64,000 nt of DNA from Oryzobacter telluris (GTDB lineage Bacteria > Actinomycetota > Actinomycetes > Actinomycetales > Dermatophilaceae): contig NZ_CP170723.1 of the NCBI RefSeq assembly GCF_043099285.1, forward strand, positions 2,108,001 to 2,172,000, given 5' to 3'. Position 1 is the first letter of the stretch. The number at the start of each line of letters is the position of its first letter. The notes beneath the pieces were generated by a model that did no database searches, was not told the DNA's origin, and worked only from the letters and a program-made list of their open reading frames with translations. The translations under genes and the position numbers were made by a program. Below are positions 1-8,390 of this stretch, piece after piece.

Positions 1-1
1 G

Positions 2-1315
2 ACCCTCGTCCTCAACGGGCTGCGCGACCGGATCGTCGTGCAGGTCGACGGGCAGATCAAGACGGGCCGCGACGTCGTCATCGCCGCGCTGCTCGGGGCC
101 GAGGAGTTCGGCTTCGCCACCGCACCGCTCGTCGTGTCGGGCTGCATCCTCATGCGGGTCTGCCACCTCGACACCTGCCCGGTCGGCATCGCGACCCAGA
201 ACCCCGAGCTGCGGGCCCGCTTCTCCGGGCAGCCGGAGTTCGTCGAGACCTTCTTCGAGTACATCGCCGAGGAGGTCCGCGAGCACCTCGCGGCGCTGGG
301 CTTCCGCACCATCGCCGAGGCCGTGGGCCAGATCCAGCACCTCGACACCGCGAAGGCCGTGCGCCACTGGAAGGCCAGCGGGCTCGACCTCGCGCCGATC
401 CTCACCCAGGTGCAGAGCCCCGACGGCTCCGGCGTGCGCCACGCCATCGCCCAGGACCACGGTCTGGAGAAGGCGCTCGACCACCAGCTCATCGCCGCCG
501 CCCGAGACGCCATCGACACCGGCATCCCGGTCACCGCGCGGTTCTCGATCCGCAACGTCAACCGCACCGTCGGCACGATGCTCGGCCACGAGGTCACCAA
601 GCGGCACGCCCACGGGCTGCCCGACGGCACCATCGACCTCACCCTCACCGGGTCCGCCGGGCAGAGCTTCGCCGCGTTCCTCCCGGCCGGCATCACGCTG
701 CGCCTCGAGGGCGACGCCAACGACTACGTCGGCAAGGGCCTGTCCGGCGGACGCGTCGCCGTCCGTCCCGCACCCGGCTCCGCCCTCGTCGCCGAGGACA
801 ACGTCATCGCCGGCAACGTCATCGCGTACGGCGCGACCTCCGGTGAGCTGTTCCTGCGCGGCCGGGTGGGCGAGCGGTTCTGCGTGCGCAACTCCGGCGC
901 CACCGCGGTCGTCGAGGGCGTGGGCGACCACGGCCTCGAGTACATGACCGGCGGCACCGCGCTCATCCTCGGGCCGACGGGGCGAAACGTCGCCGCCGGG
1001 ATGTCCGGGGGCGTCGCCTACGTCCTCGACCTCGACGCCTCGCACGTCAACCCCGAGCTCGTCGACCTCAGGCCGCTGCGGCCCGAGGACGAGCTCGTCG
1101 TCCACGACCTGCTCGAGCGCCACGTGCAGTGGACCGACTCGGCCGTGGCGGCCCGGCTCCTCGCCGACTGGGACACCGCCCGCTCGGCCTTCACCCTCGT
1201 CCTCCCGCGGGCCTACCAGCGCGTCCTCGACGTGCGCGCCAAGGCCTCCGCCGAGGGCCTCGACCCCGACGGCACCCAGGTGTGGGAGCGGATCATGGAG
1301 GCGTCCCGTGGCTGA
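2..1315 (+). CDS. gltB: Glutamate synthase large subunit, C-terminal part
   Basis: This is the C-terminal 437 residues of the NADPH-dependent glutamate synthase alpha subunit; the reading frame is open from base 2 and the start lies outside the window. The enzyme makes two glutamates from glutamine and 2-oxoglutarate. The piece CILMRVCHLDTCPVG holds the three cysteines that ligand the 3Fe-4S cluster, right after the FMN-domain stretch TGRDVVIAALLGAEEFG. The second half is the glycine-rich beta-helix domain typical of the subunit C-terminus (GGRVAV, GGTALILG). The TGA stop overlaps the start of gltD by 8 bases, so the two subunits are translationally coupled. Confidence 0.97.
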   Translation, partial: TLVLNGLRDRIVVQVDGQIKTGRDVVIAALLGAEEFGFATAPLVVSGCILMRVCHLDTCPVGIATQNPELRARFSGQPEFVETFFEYIAEEVREHLAALGFRTIAEAVGQIQHLDTAKAVRHWKASGLDLAPILTQVQSPDGSGVRHAIAQDHGLEKALDHQLIAAARDAIDTGIPVTARFSIRNVNRTVGTMLGHEVTKRHAHGLPDGTIDLTLTGSAGQSFAAFLPAGITLRLEGDANDYVGKGLSGGRVAVRPAPGSALVAEDNVIAGNVIAYGATSGELFLRGRVGERFCVRNSGATAVVEGVGDHGLEYMTGGTALILGPTGRNVAAGMSGGVAYVLDLDASHVNPELVDLRPLRPEDELVVHDLLERHVQWTDSAVAARLLADWDTARSAFTLVLPRAYQRVLDVRAKASAEGLDPDGTQVWERIMEASRG

Positions 1316-2768
1316 CCCCCAGGGCTTTCTGAGGACGCGCGAGCGCGAGCTGCCGCGTCGGCGACCCGTGCCGGTCCGGATCAGGGACTGGAAGGAGGTC
1401 TACGAGGAGCAGTCGTCGACCGAGCTCCAGCGCCAGGCCGGCCGCTGCATGGACTGCGGGATCCCGTTCTGCCACAGCGGTTGTCCGCTGGGCAACCTCA
1501 TCCCCGAGTGGAACGACCTCGCGTGGCGCGGTGAGTGGCGCCAGGCCATCGACCGCCTCCACGCGACGAACAACTTCCCCGAGTTCACCGGGCGGCTGTG
1601 CCCGGCGCCCTGCGAGTCGGCGTGCGTCCTCGGCATCAACCAGCCGGCCGTGACGATCAAGCAGGTCGAGGTCTCGATCATCGACCGCGCCTTCGCCAAC
1701 GGCACCGTCGAGCCCGTCGCCCCCGAGCGGCTGTCCGGCAAGACGGTCGCCGTCGTCGGGTCCGGCCCGGCCGGCCTGGCCGCCGCCCAGCAGCTGACCC
1801 GCGCCGGCCACACCGTCGCGGTCTACGAGCGGGCCGACCAGCCCGGCGGCCTGCTGCGCTACGGCATCCCCGAGTTCAAGATGGAGAAGTCGGTCGTCGA
1901 CCGCCGCATCGCCCAGATGAAGTCCGAGGGCACCCGCTTCCGCACCGGGGTCGAGGTCGGCAAGGACCTCACCGGCGCCGACCTGCGCAAGCGGTTCGAC
2001 GCCGTCGTCGTCGCCATCGGGGCCACCGTGCCGCGCGACCTGCCCGTCCCGGGCCGTGAGCTCGACGGCGTCGTGCAGGCGATGGACTTCCTCCCGCCGG
2101 CGAACCGGGTCGCGCTCGGCCAGAGCGTCGAGGGCCAGGTGACCGCGGCCGGCAAGGACGTCGTCGTCATCGGCGGCGGCGACACGGGCGCCGACTGCAT
2201 CGGGACCTCGCACCGCCAGGGCGCCCGCTCGGTCACGAGCCTGGAGATCATGCCGCAGCCGTCGGTCGACCGCACCGCAGCGCACCCGTGGCCCACCTAC
2301 CCGATGCTCTTCCGCGTGGCCTCGGCCCACGAGGAGGGCGGCGACCGCGTCTACGCCGTGTCGACCTCCGCGATCCTCGGCGACGAGGACGGCAAGGTCC
2401 GTGCGCTGCGGCTGCACGAGGTGGTCATGGGGGAGAGCGGCTTCGAGAAGGTCGAGGGCTCCGACCGCGAGATCCCCGCGCAGCTCGTCCTGCTCGCGAT
2501 GGGCTTCCTCGGCCCGCAGGCCGAGGGCCTGCTCGAGGAGCTCGGCGTCGAGAAGGACCCGCGCAGCAACGTCAGCCGCGACCGCCAGTTCATGTCGTCG
2601 GTGCCCGGCGTCTTCGTCGCCGGCGACGCGGGCCGCGGCCAGTCGCTCATCGTGTGGGCCATCGCCGAGGGTCGCTCCGCGGCCCACGAGGTCGACGCCT
2701 GGCTCATGGGCAAGCCCTCGCGGCTGCCCCGCCCGGTCAACCCGACCGACCGCCCCCTCACCGCCTGA
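1308..2768 (+). CDS. gltD: Glutamate synthase small subunit
   Basis: Beta subunit of glutamate synthase, 486 residues, the usual family length. It passes electrons from NADPH through FAD and iron-sulfur clusters to GltB. The N-terminal cysteine motifs CMDCGIPFCHSGCPLGN (near residue 46) and CPAPCESACVLGI mark the cluster-binding domain. The FAD dinucleotide fold starts at VAVVGSGPAGLAAA (near residue 145) and the NADPH fold at VVVIGGGDTGADC (near 285). GVFVAGDAGRGQSLIVWA near the C-terminus is the second FAD-binding segment. The start is a GTG inside the end of gltB; both genes form one operon. Confidence 0.97.
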   Translation: MADPQGFLRTRERELPRRRPVPVRIRDWKEVYEEQSSTELQRQAGRCMDCGIPFCHSGCPLGNLIPEWNDLAWRGEWRQAIDRLHATNNFPEFTGRLCPAPCESACVLGINQPAVTIKQVEVSIIDRAFANGTVEPVAPERLSGKTVAVVGSGPAGLAAAQQLTRAGHTVAVYERADQPGGLLRYGIPEFKMEKSVVDRRIAQMKSEGTRFRTGVEVGKDLTGADLRKRFDAVVVAIGATVPRDLPVPGRELDGVVQAMDFLPPANRVALGQSVEGQVTAAGKDVVVIGGGDTGADCIGTSHRQGARSVTSLEIMPQPSVDRTAAHPWPTYPMLFRVASAHEEGGDRVYAVSTSAILGDEDGKVRALRLHEVVMGESGFEKVEGSDREIPAQLVLLAMGFLGPQAEGLLEELGVEKDPRSNVSRDRQFMSSVPGVFVAGDAGRGQSLIVWAIAEGRSAAHEVDAWLMGKPSRLPRPVNPTDRPLTA

Positions 2769-2801
2769 CCCCCAGCCACCCGGGCCCCGCCCTCCGTCCC
2801 G

Positions 2802-2851
2802 CGCTACGGGGCAGTAGGTGTCGTGATCACGACGCGTACTGCCCCGTAGCG
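2802..2851. repeat. Near-perfect 50-bp palindrome between gltD and pyk
   Basis: Bases 2802-2826 pair with 2827-2851 at 23 Watson-Crick positions, one G.T position (2819/2834) and one mismatch (2817/2836). The outer 15-bp arms (2802-2816 and 2837-2851) are perfect, and the inner 14-bp palindrome (2820-2833) is centred on TGATCA. There is no real loop and no following T-run. It could be the gltBD terminator, an operator, or one copy of a dispersed palindromic repeat; no second copy was noticed in this window. Confidence 0.85.
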
Positions 2852-2944
2852 GCGTCCAGGAGGGTGTGGCCGCCTGCGATGGTTGCGCTCACATCGGGCG
2901 TTCCGTCATGTGGCCCCCGTCACTCGTGCAAGCGTTTCCACCGA

Positions 2945-2950
2945 TAGGGT
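2945..2950 (+). promoter_or_regulatory. Leaderless-type -10 box of pyk
   Basis: TAGGGT lies 7 bases before the pyk ATG. No Shine-Dalgarno sits between them, so transcription would begin at or next to the start codon. Confidence 0.55.
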
Positions 2951-2957
2951 TTCGACC

Positions 2958-4409
2958 ATGCGCCACGCGAAGATCGTCTGCACCCTGGGCCCCGCCACGA
3001 CGTCCCCGGAGAACCTGCGCGAGCTCGTCCGGGCCGGCATGGACGTCGCCCGCCTCAACCTCAGCCACGGCGACCACGCCGACCACGAGCGGGTCTACCT
3101 CGACGTCCGCCGCGCCAGTGACGAGACCGGGCGCGCGGTCGGGGTCCTCGTCGACCTCCAGGGTCCGAAGATCCGCACCGCCCGCTTCGAGAACGGCCCC
3201 GTGCAGCTCGTCAACGGGGCGACCTTCACCATCACCACCCGCGACGTCCCCGGCGACGACCAGGAGGTCGGCACCACGTACAAGGGCCTGCCGGGCGACG
3301 TCACCGCCGGCGACCGCATCCTCATCGACGACGGCAAGATCGCGCTCGTCGCCACCGAGGTCACCGACACCGACGTCGTCTGCGAGGTCGTCGAGGGCGG
3401 CACGCTGTCGAACAACAAGGGCATCAACCTGCCCGGCGTCGCCGTGTCCGTGCCGGCGCTGTCCGAGAAGGACAAGGACGACCTGCGCTGGGCGCTGCGG
3501 ATCCGCGCCGACATGATCGCGCTGTCCTTCGTGCGCAGCGCCGAGGACATCGTCGACGTCCACAAGATCATGGACGAGGAGGGCATCCGCCTCCCCGTCA
3601 TCGCCAAGATCGAGAAGCCCCAGGCGGTCGACAACCTCGAGGAGATCGTCCGCGCCTTCGACGGCCTGATGGTCGCGCGCGGTGACCTCGGTGTCGAGAT
3701 GCCGCTCGAGGAGGTGCCCCTGGTCCAGAAGCGCGCCTGCGAGCTCGCCCGCCGCCAGGCCAAGCCGGTCATCGTCGCCACCCAGGTGCTCGAGTCGATG
3801 ATCGAGAACAGCCGCCCCACCCGCGCCGAGGCCTCCGACGCCGCCAACGCCGTCCTCGACGGCGCCGACGCGCTCATGCTCTCCGGCGAGACCAGCGTCG
3901 GCAAGCACCCCTTCGCCGCGGTCCGCACGATGGCCCGCATCATCGAGAACACCGAGGACCACGGGCTGCACCGCATCCCGCCGCTCGGCACCCGCCCGCA
4001 CACCAAGGGCGGCGCCGTCACCGCGGCCGCGGCCGAGATCGGCGAGCAGCTGGGCTGCACCTACCTCATCACCTTCACGATGAGCGGCGACTCCTCGCGG
4101 CGCCTGTCCCGCGTGCGCCCCCGCATCCCCATGCTCGCGTTCACGCCGAGCCAGTGGACCCGCAGCCAGCTCGCGCTGTCGTGGGGCGTGGAGACCTTCC
4201 TCGTCCAGGACGCCAAGCACACCGACGAGATGGCGATGCAGGTCGACGAGGTGCTCCTCGCCGCCGGCCGGGTCGTCGAGGGCGACCTCGTCGTCATCGT
4301 CGCGGGCTCGCCTCCCGGCATCCCCGGCTCCACGAACGCGCTGCGGGTCCACCGCATCGGTGACGCCAAGAACCGGGTCGCCCCCGCGTACAGCGAGCTC
4401 GCCCCCTGA
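2958..4409 (+). CDS. pyk: Pyruvate kinase
   Basis: Converts phosphoenolpyruvate and ADP to pyruvate and ATP, the last step of glycolysis. The protein has 483 residues, normal for the family. Visible are the N-terminal KIVCTLGPAT strand, LNLSHGDH of the substrate site, KIEKPQAV with the catalytic lysine, the Mg-binding MVARGDLGVEM, and MLSGETSVGKHP; the last 130 residues form the allosteric domain. An upstream in-frame ATG at 2883 exists, but the ATG at 2958 starts exactly at the conserved RHAKIVCTLGP and follows a -10 box, so it is preferred. A tRNA-Leu gene follows 51 bases downstream. Confidence 0.97.
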   Translation: MRHAKIVCTLGPATTSPENLRELVRAGMDVARLNLSHGDHADHERVYLDVRRASDETGRAVGVLVDLQGPKIRTARFENGPVQLVNGATFTITTRDVPGDDQEVGTTYKGLPGDVTAGDRILIDDGKIALVATEVTDTDVVCEVVEGGTLSNNKGINLPGVAVSVPALSEKDKDDLRWALRIRADMIALSFVRSAEDIVDVHKIMDEEGIRLPVIAKIEKPQAVDNLEEIVRAFDGLMVARGDLGVEMPLEEVPLVQKRACELARRQAKPVIVATQVLESMIENSRPTRAEASDAANAVLDGADALMLSGETSVGKHPFAAVRTMARIIENTEDHGLHRIPPLGTRPHTKGGAVTAAAAEIGEQLGCTYLITFTMSGDSSRRLSRVRPRIPMLAFTPSQWTRSQLALSWGVETFLVQDAKHTDEMAMQVDEVLLAAGRVVEGDLVVIVAGSPPGIPGSTNALRVHRIGDAKNRVAPAYSELAP

Positions 4410-4440
4410 GCAGGCCGCAAACCCGTCGGGGACCCGTCGG

Positions 4441-4446
4441 TATGCT
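4441..4446 (+). promoter_or_regulatory. Probable -10 box of the tRNA-Leu/pdtaR transcript
   Basis: TATGCT sits 14 bases before the first base of the mature tRNA. This is a suitable place for a promoter driving tRNA-Leu and the downstream regulator. No clear -35 was recognised. Confidence 0.45.
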
Positions 4447-4460
4447 GACGACGCGCCCCG

Positions 4461-4543
4461 GCCGGGGTGGTGGAATGGCAGACACGGAGGACTCAAAATC
4501 CTCTGCCCGCGAGGGCGTGCGGGTTCAAGTCCCGCTCCCGGCA
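4461..4543 (+). tRNA. tRNA-Leu, anticodon CAA
   Basis: An 83-base class II tRNA. The acceptor strand GCCGGGG pairs with the 3' strand ending CCCGGC plus discriminator A at 4543 (one G.T pair at position 7). The anticodon stem GAGGA/TCCTC encloses loop CTCAAAA with anticodon CAA, which reads UUG. The long variable arm forms a GCCC/GGGC hairpin. The T arm is GCGGG-TTCAAGT-CCCGC. CCA is not encoded: the bases after the discriminator are C, then the ATG of pdtaR. Confidence 0.96.
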
Positions 4544-4544
4544 C

Positions 4545-5153
4545 ATGAGTGAGACCACCGCTGCCCAGCCCCCTCGCACGGCTCGCCGCGTCCTCGTGGC
4601 CGAGGACGAGGCGATCATCCGCCTCGACCTCGCCGAGATGCTCGGTGAGGCCGGCTACGACGTCGTCGGCCAGGCCGGTGACGGCGAGCAGGCCGTCGCC
4701 ATGGCCACCGAGCTCAAGCCCGACATCGTCATCATGGACGTGAAGATGCCCGTGATGGACGGCATCACCGCGGCCGAGCAGATCGGCAAGGAGCGGATCT
4801 GCCCCGTCGTCATGCTCACGGCGTTCAGCCAGACCGAGCTCGTCGAGCGGGCCCGCGACGCGGGGGTCATGGCCTACATCGTCAAGCCGTTCACGGCCGG
4901 CGACGTCACCCCCGCCATCGACATCGCCCTGTCGCGCTGGGGCGAGATGAAGACCCTCGAGGCCGAGATCGCCGACCTGGGGGAGCGGCTCGAGACGCGC
5001 AAGGCTGTCGACCGCGCCAAGGGCGTGCTCATGACCAAGCTGAAGATCTCCGAGGCCGACGCGTTCCGCTGGATCCAGAAGACCGCCATGGACCGCCGGA
5101 TGGGGATGAAGGAGGTCGCCGACGCCGTCGTCGCCGGGATGGAGAAGGCCTGA
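4545..5153 (+). CDS. pdtaR: ANTAR-domain response regulator (PdtaR type)
   Basis: A 202-residue response regulator with an N-terminal receiver domain and a C-terminal RNA-binding ANTAR domain, the arrangement of mycobacterial PdtaR. Receiver residues are visible: acidic pair in VAEDEAIIRLD, phosphoacceptor Asp in IVIMDVKMPVMDG, switch Thr/Ser in MLTAF and Lys in IVKPFTAGD. The ANTAR segment runs from AVDRAKGVLM to the end. Family members bind paired hairpins in target mRNAs and act by antitermination after phosphorylation by a histidine kinase; no kinase gene is adjacent. The ATG lies one base after the tRNA-Leu discriminator and has no Shine-Dalgarno, so the mRNA 5' end is probably made by tRNA 3' processing. 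Confidence 0.95.
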   Translation: MSETTAAQPPRTARRVLVAEDEAIIRLDLAEMLGEAGYDVVGQAGDGEQAVAMATELKPDIVIMDVKMPVMDGITAAEQIGKERICPVVMLTAFSQTELVERARDAGVMAYIVKPFTAGDVTPAIDIALSRWGEMKTLEAEIADLGERLETRKAVDRAKGVLMTKLKISEADAFRWIQKTAMDRRMGMKEVADAVVAGMEKA

Positions 5154-5185
5154 CCCTCCGGCTGACCGCCTGCCCGCAGGCTCGC

Positions 5186-5191
5186 TAGCCT
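5186..5191 (+). promoter_or_regulatory. Leaderless-type -10 box of the 5198 gene
   Basis: TAGCCT is 6 bases before the ATG at 5198. A short GCCTGC/GCAGGC hairpin (5168-5181) just upstream may end the pdtaR transcript. Confidence 0.5.
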
Positions 5192-5197
5192 GACGCG

Positions 5198-5527
5198 ATG
5201 AGCGTGGTCCGGGGGATCGAGGCGGCCGCGTGGGTCGTGTTCTGGCTGGGCGTGGGGACGATGCTCGTCCGAGCCGCCCTGCGGCTGCGGACCCCTCGCC
5301 AGAAGTACCGCACGGGGTGGGTCATGGCGATGACGATGCTCGTGTCCGGGCCCGTCTTCGCGGTGGTGTACGCCCTCGAGGGGCTCGGCGTCGCCGACAC
5401 CTTCTGGGGTGGTGGGGGTCGGCGCGGGCCCTGGTTCATGGTCGTCGCAGGCGTGATCATGACGGCCGTCGCGCCGGCGGCGCTGCGCCGCACCAGGTCG
5501 GGGTTGGCCGGGCGCCGCCACGACTGA
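5198..5527 (+). CDS. Small membrane protein of unknown function
   Basis: A 109-residue protein I cannot assign to a named family. It has three likely membrane segments: residues 8-25 (AAAWVVFWLGVGTMLV), about 42-62 (MAMTMLVSGPVFAVVYAL) and about 79-97 (WFMVVAGVIMTAVAPAAL). Basic loops (RLRTPRQKYR and the RRTR tail) suggest a cytosolic C-terminus. A -10-like box exactly 6 bases before the ATG supports the start and the reality of the gene. It runs with pdtaR and converges on the DUF554 gene with 22 bases between the stops. Confidence 0.6.
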   Translation: MSVVRGIEAAAWVVFWLGVGTMLVRAALRLRTPRQKYRTGWVMAMTMLVSGPVFAVVYALEGLGVADTFWGGGGRRGPWFMVVAGVIMTAVAPAALRRTRSGLAGRRHD

Positions 5528-5549
5528 GCCGCCCCGCGCGCGGCGGCGG

Positions 5550-6323
5550 CTAGCGCAGCCAGACGACGAGCTGGGTGAGCAGCGGCGCCACGACGAGGGC
5601 CGGCAGCATGTCACCCACAGGGACCTCGCGGATCCGCAGCAGCCGCAGCGAGATCCCCACGAGCATCAGTCCTCCGGTGGCCGTGAGCGCCGCGATGTGG
5701 GCGTCAGGGACGACCGAGCCGAGCAGCACGCCCACGAGCGTGAGGAGCCCCTGCACGACGGCCACCGACACCGCTGACATCAGGACGCCGACGCCGAAGC
5801 TGGCGGCGAAGGCGAGCGCCGCGAAGCCGTCGAGGACGGCCTTGAGCGCCAGCTGGTCGATGCCGCGGCCGAGCCCGTCGTTGAGCGAGCCGAGGATGGT
5901 GAGCGGGCCGACGCAGAACAGCAACGACGCGGTGAGCCAGCCCTCGATGAAGCGCTCGCGCGACGCGTGGTCGGTGCCGCCCTCGGTGCGCGACCGCCGC
6001 GACACGACGCCCTGCACCCGCCCGGCGAGGCCCTCGAGCCGCTCTTCGATGCGCAGCAGCGACCCCGCGATCGACCCGATGAGCAGCGAGCCCAGGACGA
6101 TGAGCACCGGCGCCCCGGACCCGACCGCGCGGCTGAGCGAGACGTCGGTGACCGACATCGCCGACAGGCCGGCGACGAGGAGGGTGACCAGGCCGAGGAC
6201 GTCGGTGACGACGTCACGGGTGTGCGCCCGCAGCCGGTGGCCCACGGCCATGCCCAGGCCGGCCCCCAGGATCACGGTGAGGACGTTGAGGACGGTCCCC
6301 GCTCCGGGGAAGAGGCTGGTCAC
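5550..6323 (-). CDS. DUF554 family membrane protein
   Basis: A 257-residue polytopic membrane protein. The opening FPGAGTVLNVLTVILGAGLG, the GLVTLLVAGLS segment, the cytosolic charged loop around RVQGVVSRRSRTEGG, the LFCVGPLTILGSLNDGL motif and the repeated small-residue helices match the DUF554/YdfK family. Its transport or other function is unknown; six or seven membrane segments are visible. The start is a GTG preceded by a leaderless-type -10 box. It is divergent from the GNAT gene at 6462. Confidence 0.88.
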   Translation of the reverse strand: MTSLFPGAGTVLNVLTVILGAGLGMAVGHRLRAHTRDVVTDVLGLVTLLVAGLSAMSVTDVSLSRAVGSGAPVLIVLGSLLIGSIAGSLLRIEERLEGLAGRVQGVVSRRSRTEGGTDHASRERFIEGWLTASLLFCVGPLTILGSLNDGLGRGIDQLALKAVLDGFAALAFAASFGVGVLMSAVSVAVVQGLLTLVGVLLGSVVPDAHIAALTATGGLMLVGISLRLLRIREVPVGDMLPALVVAPLLTQLVVWLR

Positions 6324-6329
6324 CGTCGC

Positions 6330-6335
6330 AACCTA
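6330..6335 (-). promoter_or_regulatory. Leaderless-type -10 box of the DUF554 gene
   Basis: On the minus strand TAGGTT is followed by six bases and then the GTG start at 6323. No Shine-Dalgarno is present. Confidence 0.5.
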
Positions 6336-6461
6336 CCCAAGTGGTTCAATCATCATCCATCCGGGCTTCCGCCCGGGCGTGACGAGGTCTAGTGTCAGGT
6401 GCTTGGGAGTGCTCCCACGGTCGCCGAACCGCGACGGACTGACAACGATGACGGAGGTGCC

Positions 6462-7028
6462 GTGGGCAGGCGTTCGGTGGACGTGTCACTGGTCGATGCC
6501 GACGACCTCCGCGACATCACGGGCCTGTGGCTCGCCGCCCGGGTCGACGCCGGCTCGAGCAAGGAGGCGGCCGCCCGCGCGGTGACCGAGGGACGGCTCA
6601 CCACGGCGCTGCGGCGCCCCGGTGTCCTGGCCTTCGTCGCGCGCCTCGAGGGCGAGGCCGTCGGCTACGCCATCGCCACCGAGAACCCGTTCGGCCTCAG
6701 CCCCACCGCCGAGCTCGCCATCGAGCAGCTCTGGGTCGGTCCCGACGTCCGGCGCCACGGCGTCGCCAAGTCGCTCATCGGTGCGGTGCTGACCTCTGCC
6801 GAGCGTGCCGGCTGCGAGATCGTCGTGTCGAACGTGCCGACCACCAGCCGCGACGCCAACCGCTTCTTCGCCCGCCTGGGCTTCTCGTCCACCATCGTGC
6901 GCCGCGTCGTCCCCACGGCGACCCTGCGCCGCAAGCTGGCGCCCGAGACGTGCGAGACGGGCAACGAGGTCATGCGCCGTCGCCGCTCGCTGCGCAGCCG
7001 CGCGTTCGCGGCCACCCGCACCCTCTAG
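6462..7028 (+). CDS. GNAT family N-acetyltransferase
   Basis: A 188-residue acetyltransferase of the GNAT fold. The acetyl-CoA loop is VGPDVRRHGVAKSLI (R-x-x-G-x-A type), preceded by the strand AELAIEQLWV and followed by NRFFARLGFSS, the usual last motif. The substrate is unknown. A GTG at 6462 is chosen because GGAGG at 6453-6457 sits four bases before it; a longer frame from 6399 exists but lacks a ribosome site. A TAGTGT box at 6390-6395 is a candidate -10, giving a leader of about 60 bases. The C-terminal 25 residues are very arginine-rich. Confidence 0.85.
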   Translation: MGRRSVDVSLVDADDLRDITGLWLAARVDAGSSKEAAARAVTEGRLTTALRRPGVLAFVARLEGEAVGYAIATENPFGLSPTAELAIEQLWVGPDVRRHGVAKSLIGAVLTSAERAGCEIVVSNVPTTSRDANRFFARLGFSSTIVRRVVPTATLRRKLAPETCETGNEVMRRRRSLRSRAFAATRTL

Positions 7029-7050
7029 GGCGTTCCGGCTCCGGACCGCG

Positions 7051-8382
7051 TCAGACGCGCGGCTTGAACACGCCGAGCCGGTCGGTCGGCGCGCCCGGGA
7101 ACACCGACGTCGCCGCGAGCCCGCAGCGCTTCTCCAGCACCTCGCCGAGGACGGAGCGGTAGTCGGTGGTGACCTTGAGGTCGCCGGCCTGCAGCTCGGC
7201 TGGGGTGAGGCCCGGCCAGGTGCCGTAGACGGCTCCACCGTTGACTCCGTTGCCGAGGACGAACGAGACGTTGCCGTACCCGTGGTCGACGCCGCCGGAG
7301 CCGTTCTCCGCTACCCGTCGCCCGAACTCCGAGAGCGTGACGAGGGTGACCTTGTCGGCGGTGCTGCCGAGGTCGGTCATGAAGGCCGCGAGGGCCTGCC
7401 CGACCTCGGTGAGCTGGCGGTACATCCAGCCGCTGTCGCTGCGCCCGAGGTCGGCGTGCATGTCCCAGTTGCCCGAGTCGATGGTGACCGCGCGCAGGCC
7501 CACCCCGGCCTTGATGAGGCGGGCGGTGTCGCGCAGGGAGTCGCCGAGCCCGCCGCTGGGGTAGGCCGCACCGTTGGCCGGGGTGTAGCCGGCGGTCTTG
7601 AGGGCGGCGGCGGTCGCGAGGGCGTCGAGCGTCGTGCGCGCCGGGACCCCGACCTGGTCGGCGGAGCCGGCGTGCAGGGCGCGCAGGGCGGTGGCCCACC
7701 GGGTGGTCTCGGTGGCGTCCCAGGCCCCGTTGAGCTGGAAGGAGTCGACCGTGCGCAGCGCGAGGTCGGCCGACGGACCGAGGAGGGAGCGGGGGGTCGT
7801 GCTGCTGCCGACGCTCGTGGCGGCCCAGGCGCCCGGCGTGGTCGTGGCCCCGATCATCCGGTCGAGCCAGCCGGTGCGCAGCGACGAGCCGGGGGCCGCG
7901 CGCTCCATCTCGTCCATGTCGGTGAAGTGCGAGCGGGTCGGGTTCGGCTGGCCCATCGCGTGGACGATCGCCAGCTTCTTGGCGGTGTACAGGGGAAGGA
8001 GGGGAGCCAGGGCCGGGTGGAGGGCGAACCGCGAGGTGAGCGGCAGGCCGCGCGACTGCGGGACCGCGATGTTCGGCCGGGCGGCGATGTAGGCCGGGTC
8101 GGCGACCGGGGCGACGGCGGACAGGCCGTCGAACCCACCGCGGAACGACAGGACGACGAGGGTGTCGCCGCTGTATCCGGCGTCGGCGAAGGTGAGGCGG
8201 GTCATCGCCGCGGCGGAGGACGCGAAGGCCACCGTGGCAGCGGCCGCACCGAGGCCGGTGGCGCCGGCGAGGAAGCCGCGTCGCGACACGCCGTTCGTGG
8301 CCCGGGTGTAGTCCTCGCAGTCGCAGCCGGCGTGCTCGGTCCCCGCGGCGACGGGCTCGGTGGTGGTCTCGGTGTCGGTCAT
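7051..8382 (-). CDS. DUF1501 protein, Tat-exported
   Basis: A 443-residue secreted protein of the DUF1501 family, whose fold is related to alkaline phosphatase/sulfatase proteins; the enzymatic role is not established. The N-terminus carries a twin-arginine signal (VSRRGFLAG followed by an Ala-rich hydrophobic stretch). Family landmarks are LVVLSFRGGFDGL, HSHFTDMDEME-like SRSHFTDMDEME, DSGNWDMHADLG, LVTLSEFGRRVAENGSGG and DHGYGNVSFVLG. The ATG start is 8 bases after the stop of the DUF1800 gene, so the two form an operon. Confidence 0.9.
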   Translation of the reverse strand: MTDTETTTEPVAAGTEHAGCDCEDYTRATNGVSRRGFLAGATGLGAAAATVAFASSAAAMTRLTFADAGYSGDTLVVLSFRGGFDGLSAVAPVADPAYIAARPNIAVPQSRGLPLTSRFALHPALAPLLPLYTAKKLAIVHAMGQPNPTRSHFTDMDEMERAAPGSSLRTGWLDRMIGATTTPGAWAATSVGSSTTPRSLLGPSADLALRTVDSFQLNGAWDATETTRWATALRALHAGSADQVGVPARTTLDALATAAALKTAGYTPANGAAYPSGGLGDSLRDTARLIKAGVGLRAVTIDSGNWDMHADLGRSDSGWMYRQLTEVGQALAAFMTDLGSTADKVTLVTLSEFGRRVAENGSGGVDHGYGNVSFVLGNGVNGGAVYGTWPGLTPAELQAGDLKVTTDYRSVLGEVLEKRCGLAATSVFPGAPTDRLGVFKPRV

Positions 8383-8390
8383 CGTCGTCC

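Noticed and set aside
4467..4544. N-terminal extension of the response regulator to an ATG at 4467
   Set aside because: That stretch is the tRNA-Leu gene; the receiver domain begins normally from the ATG at 4545.
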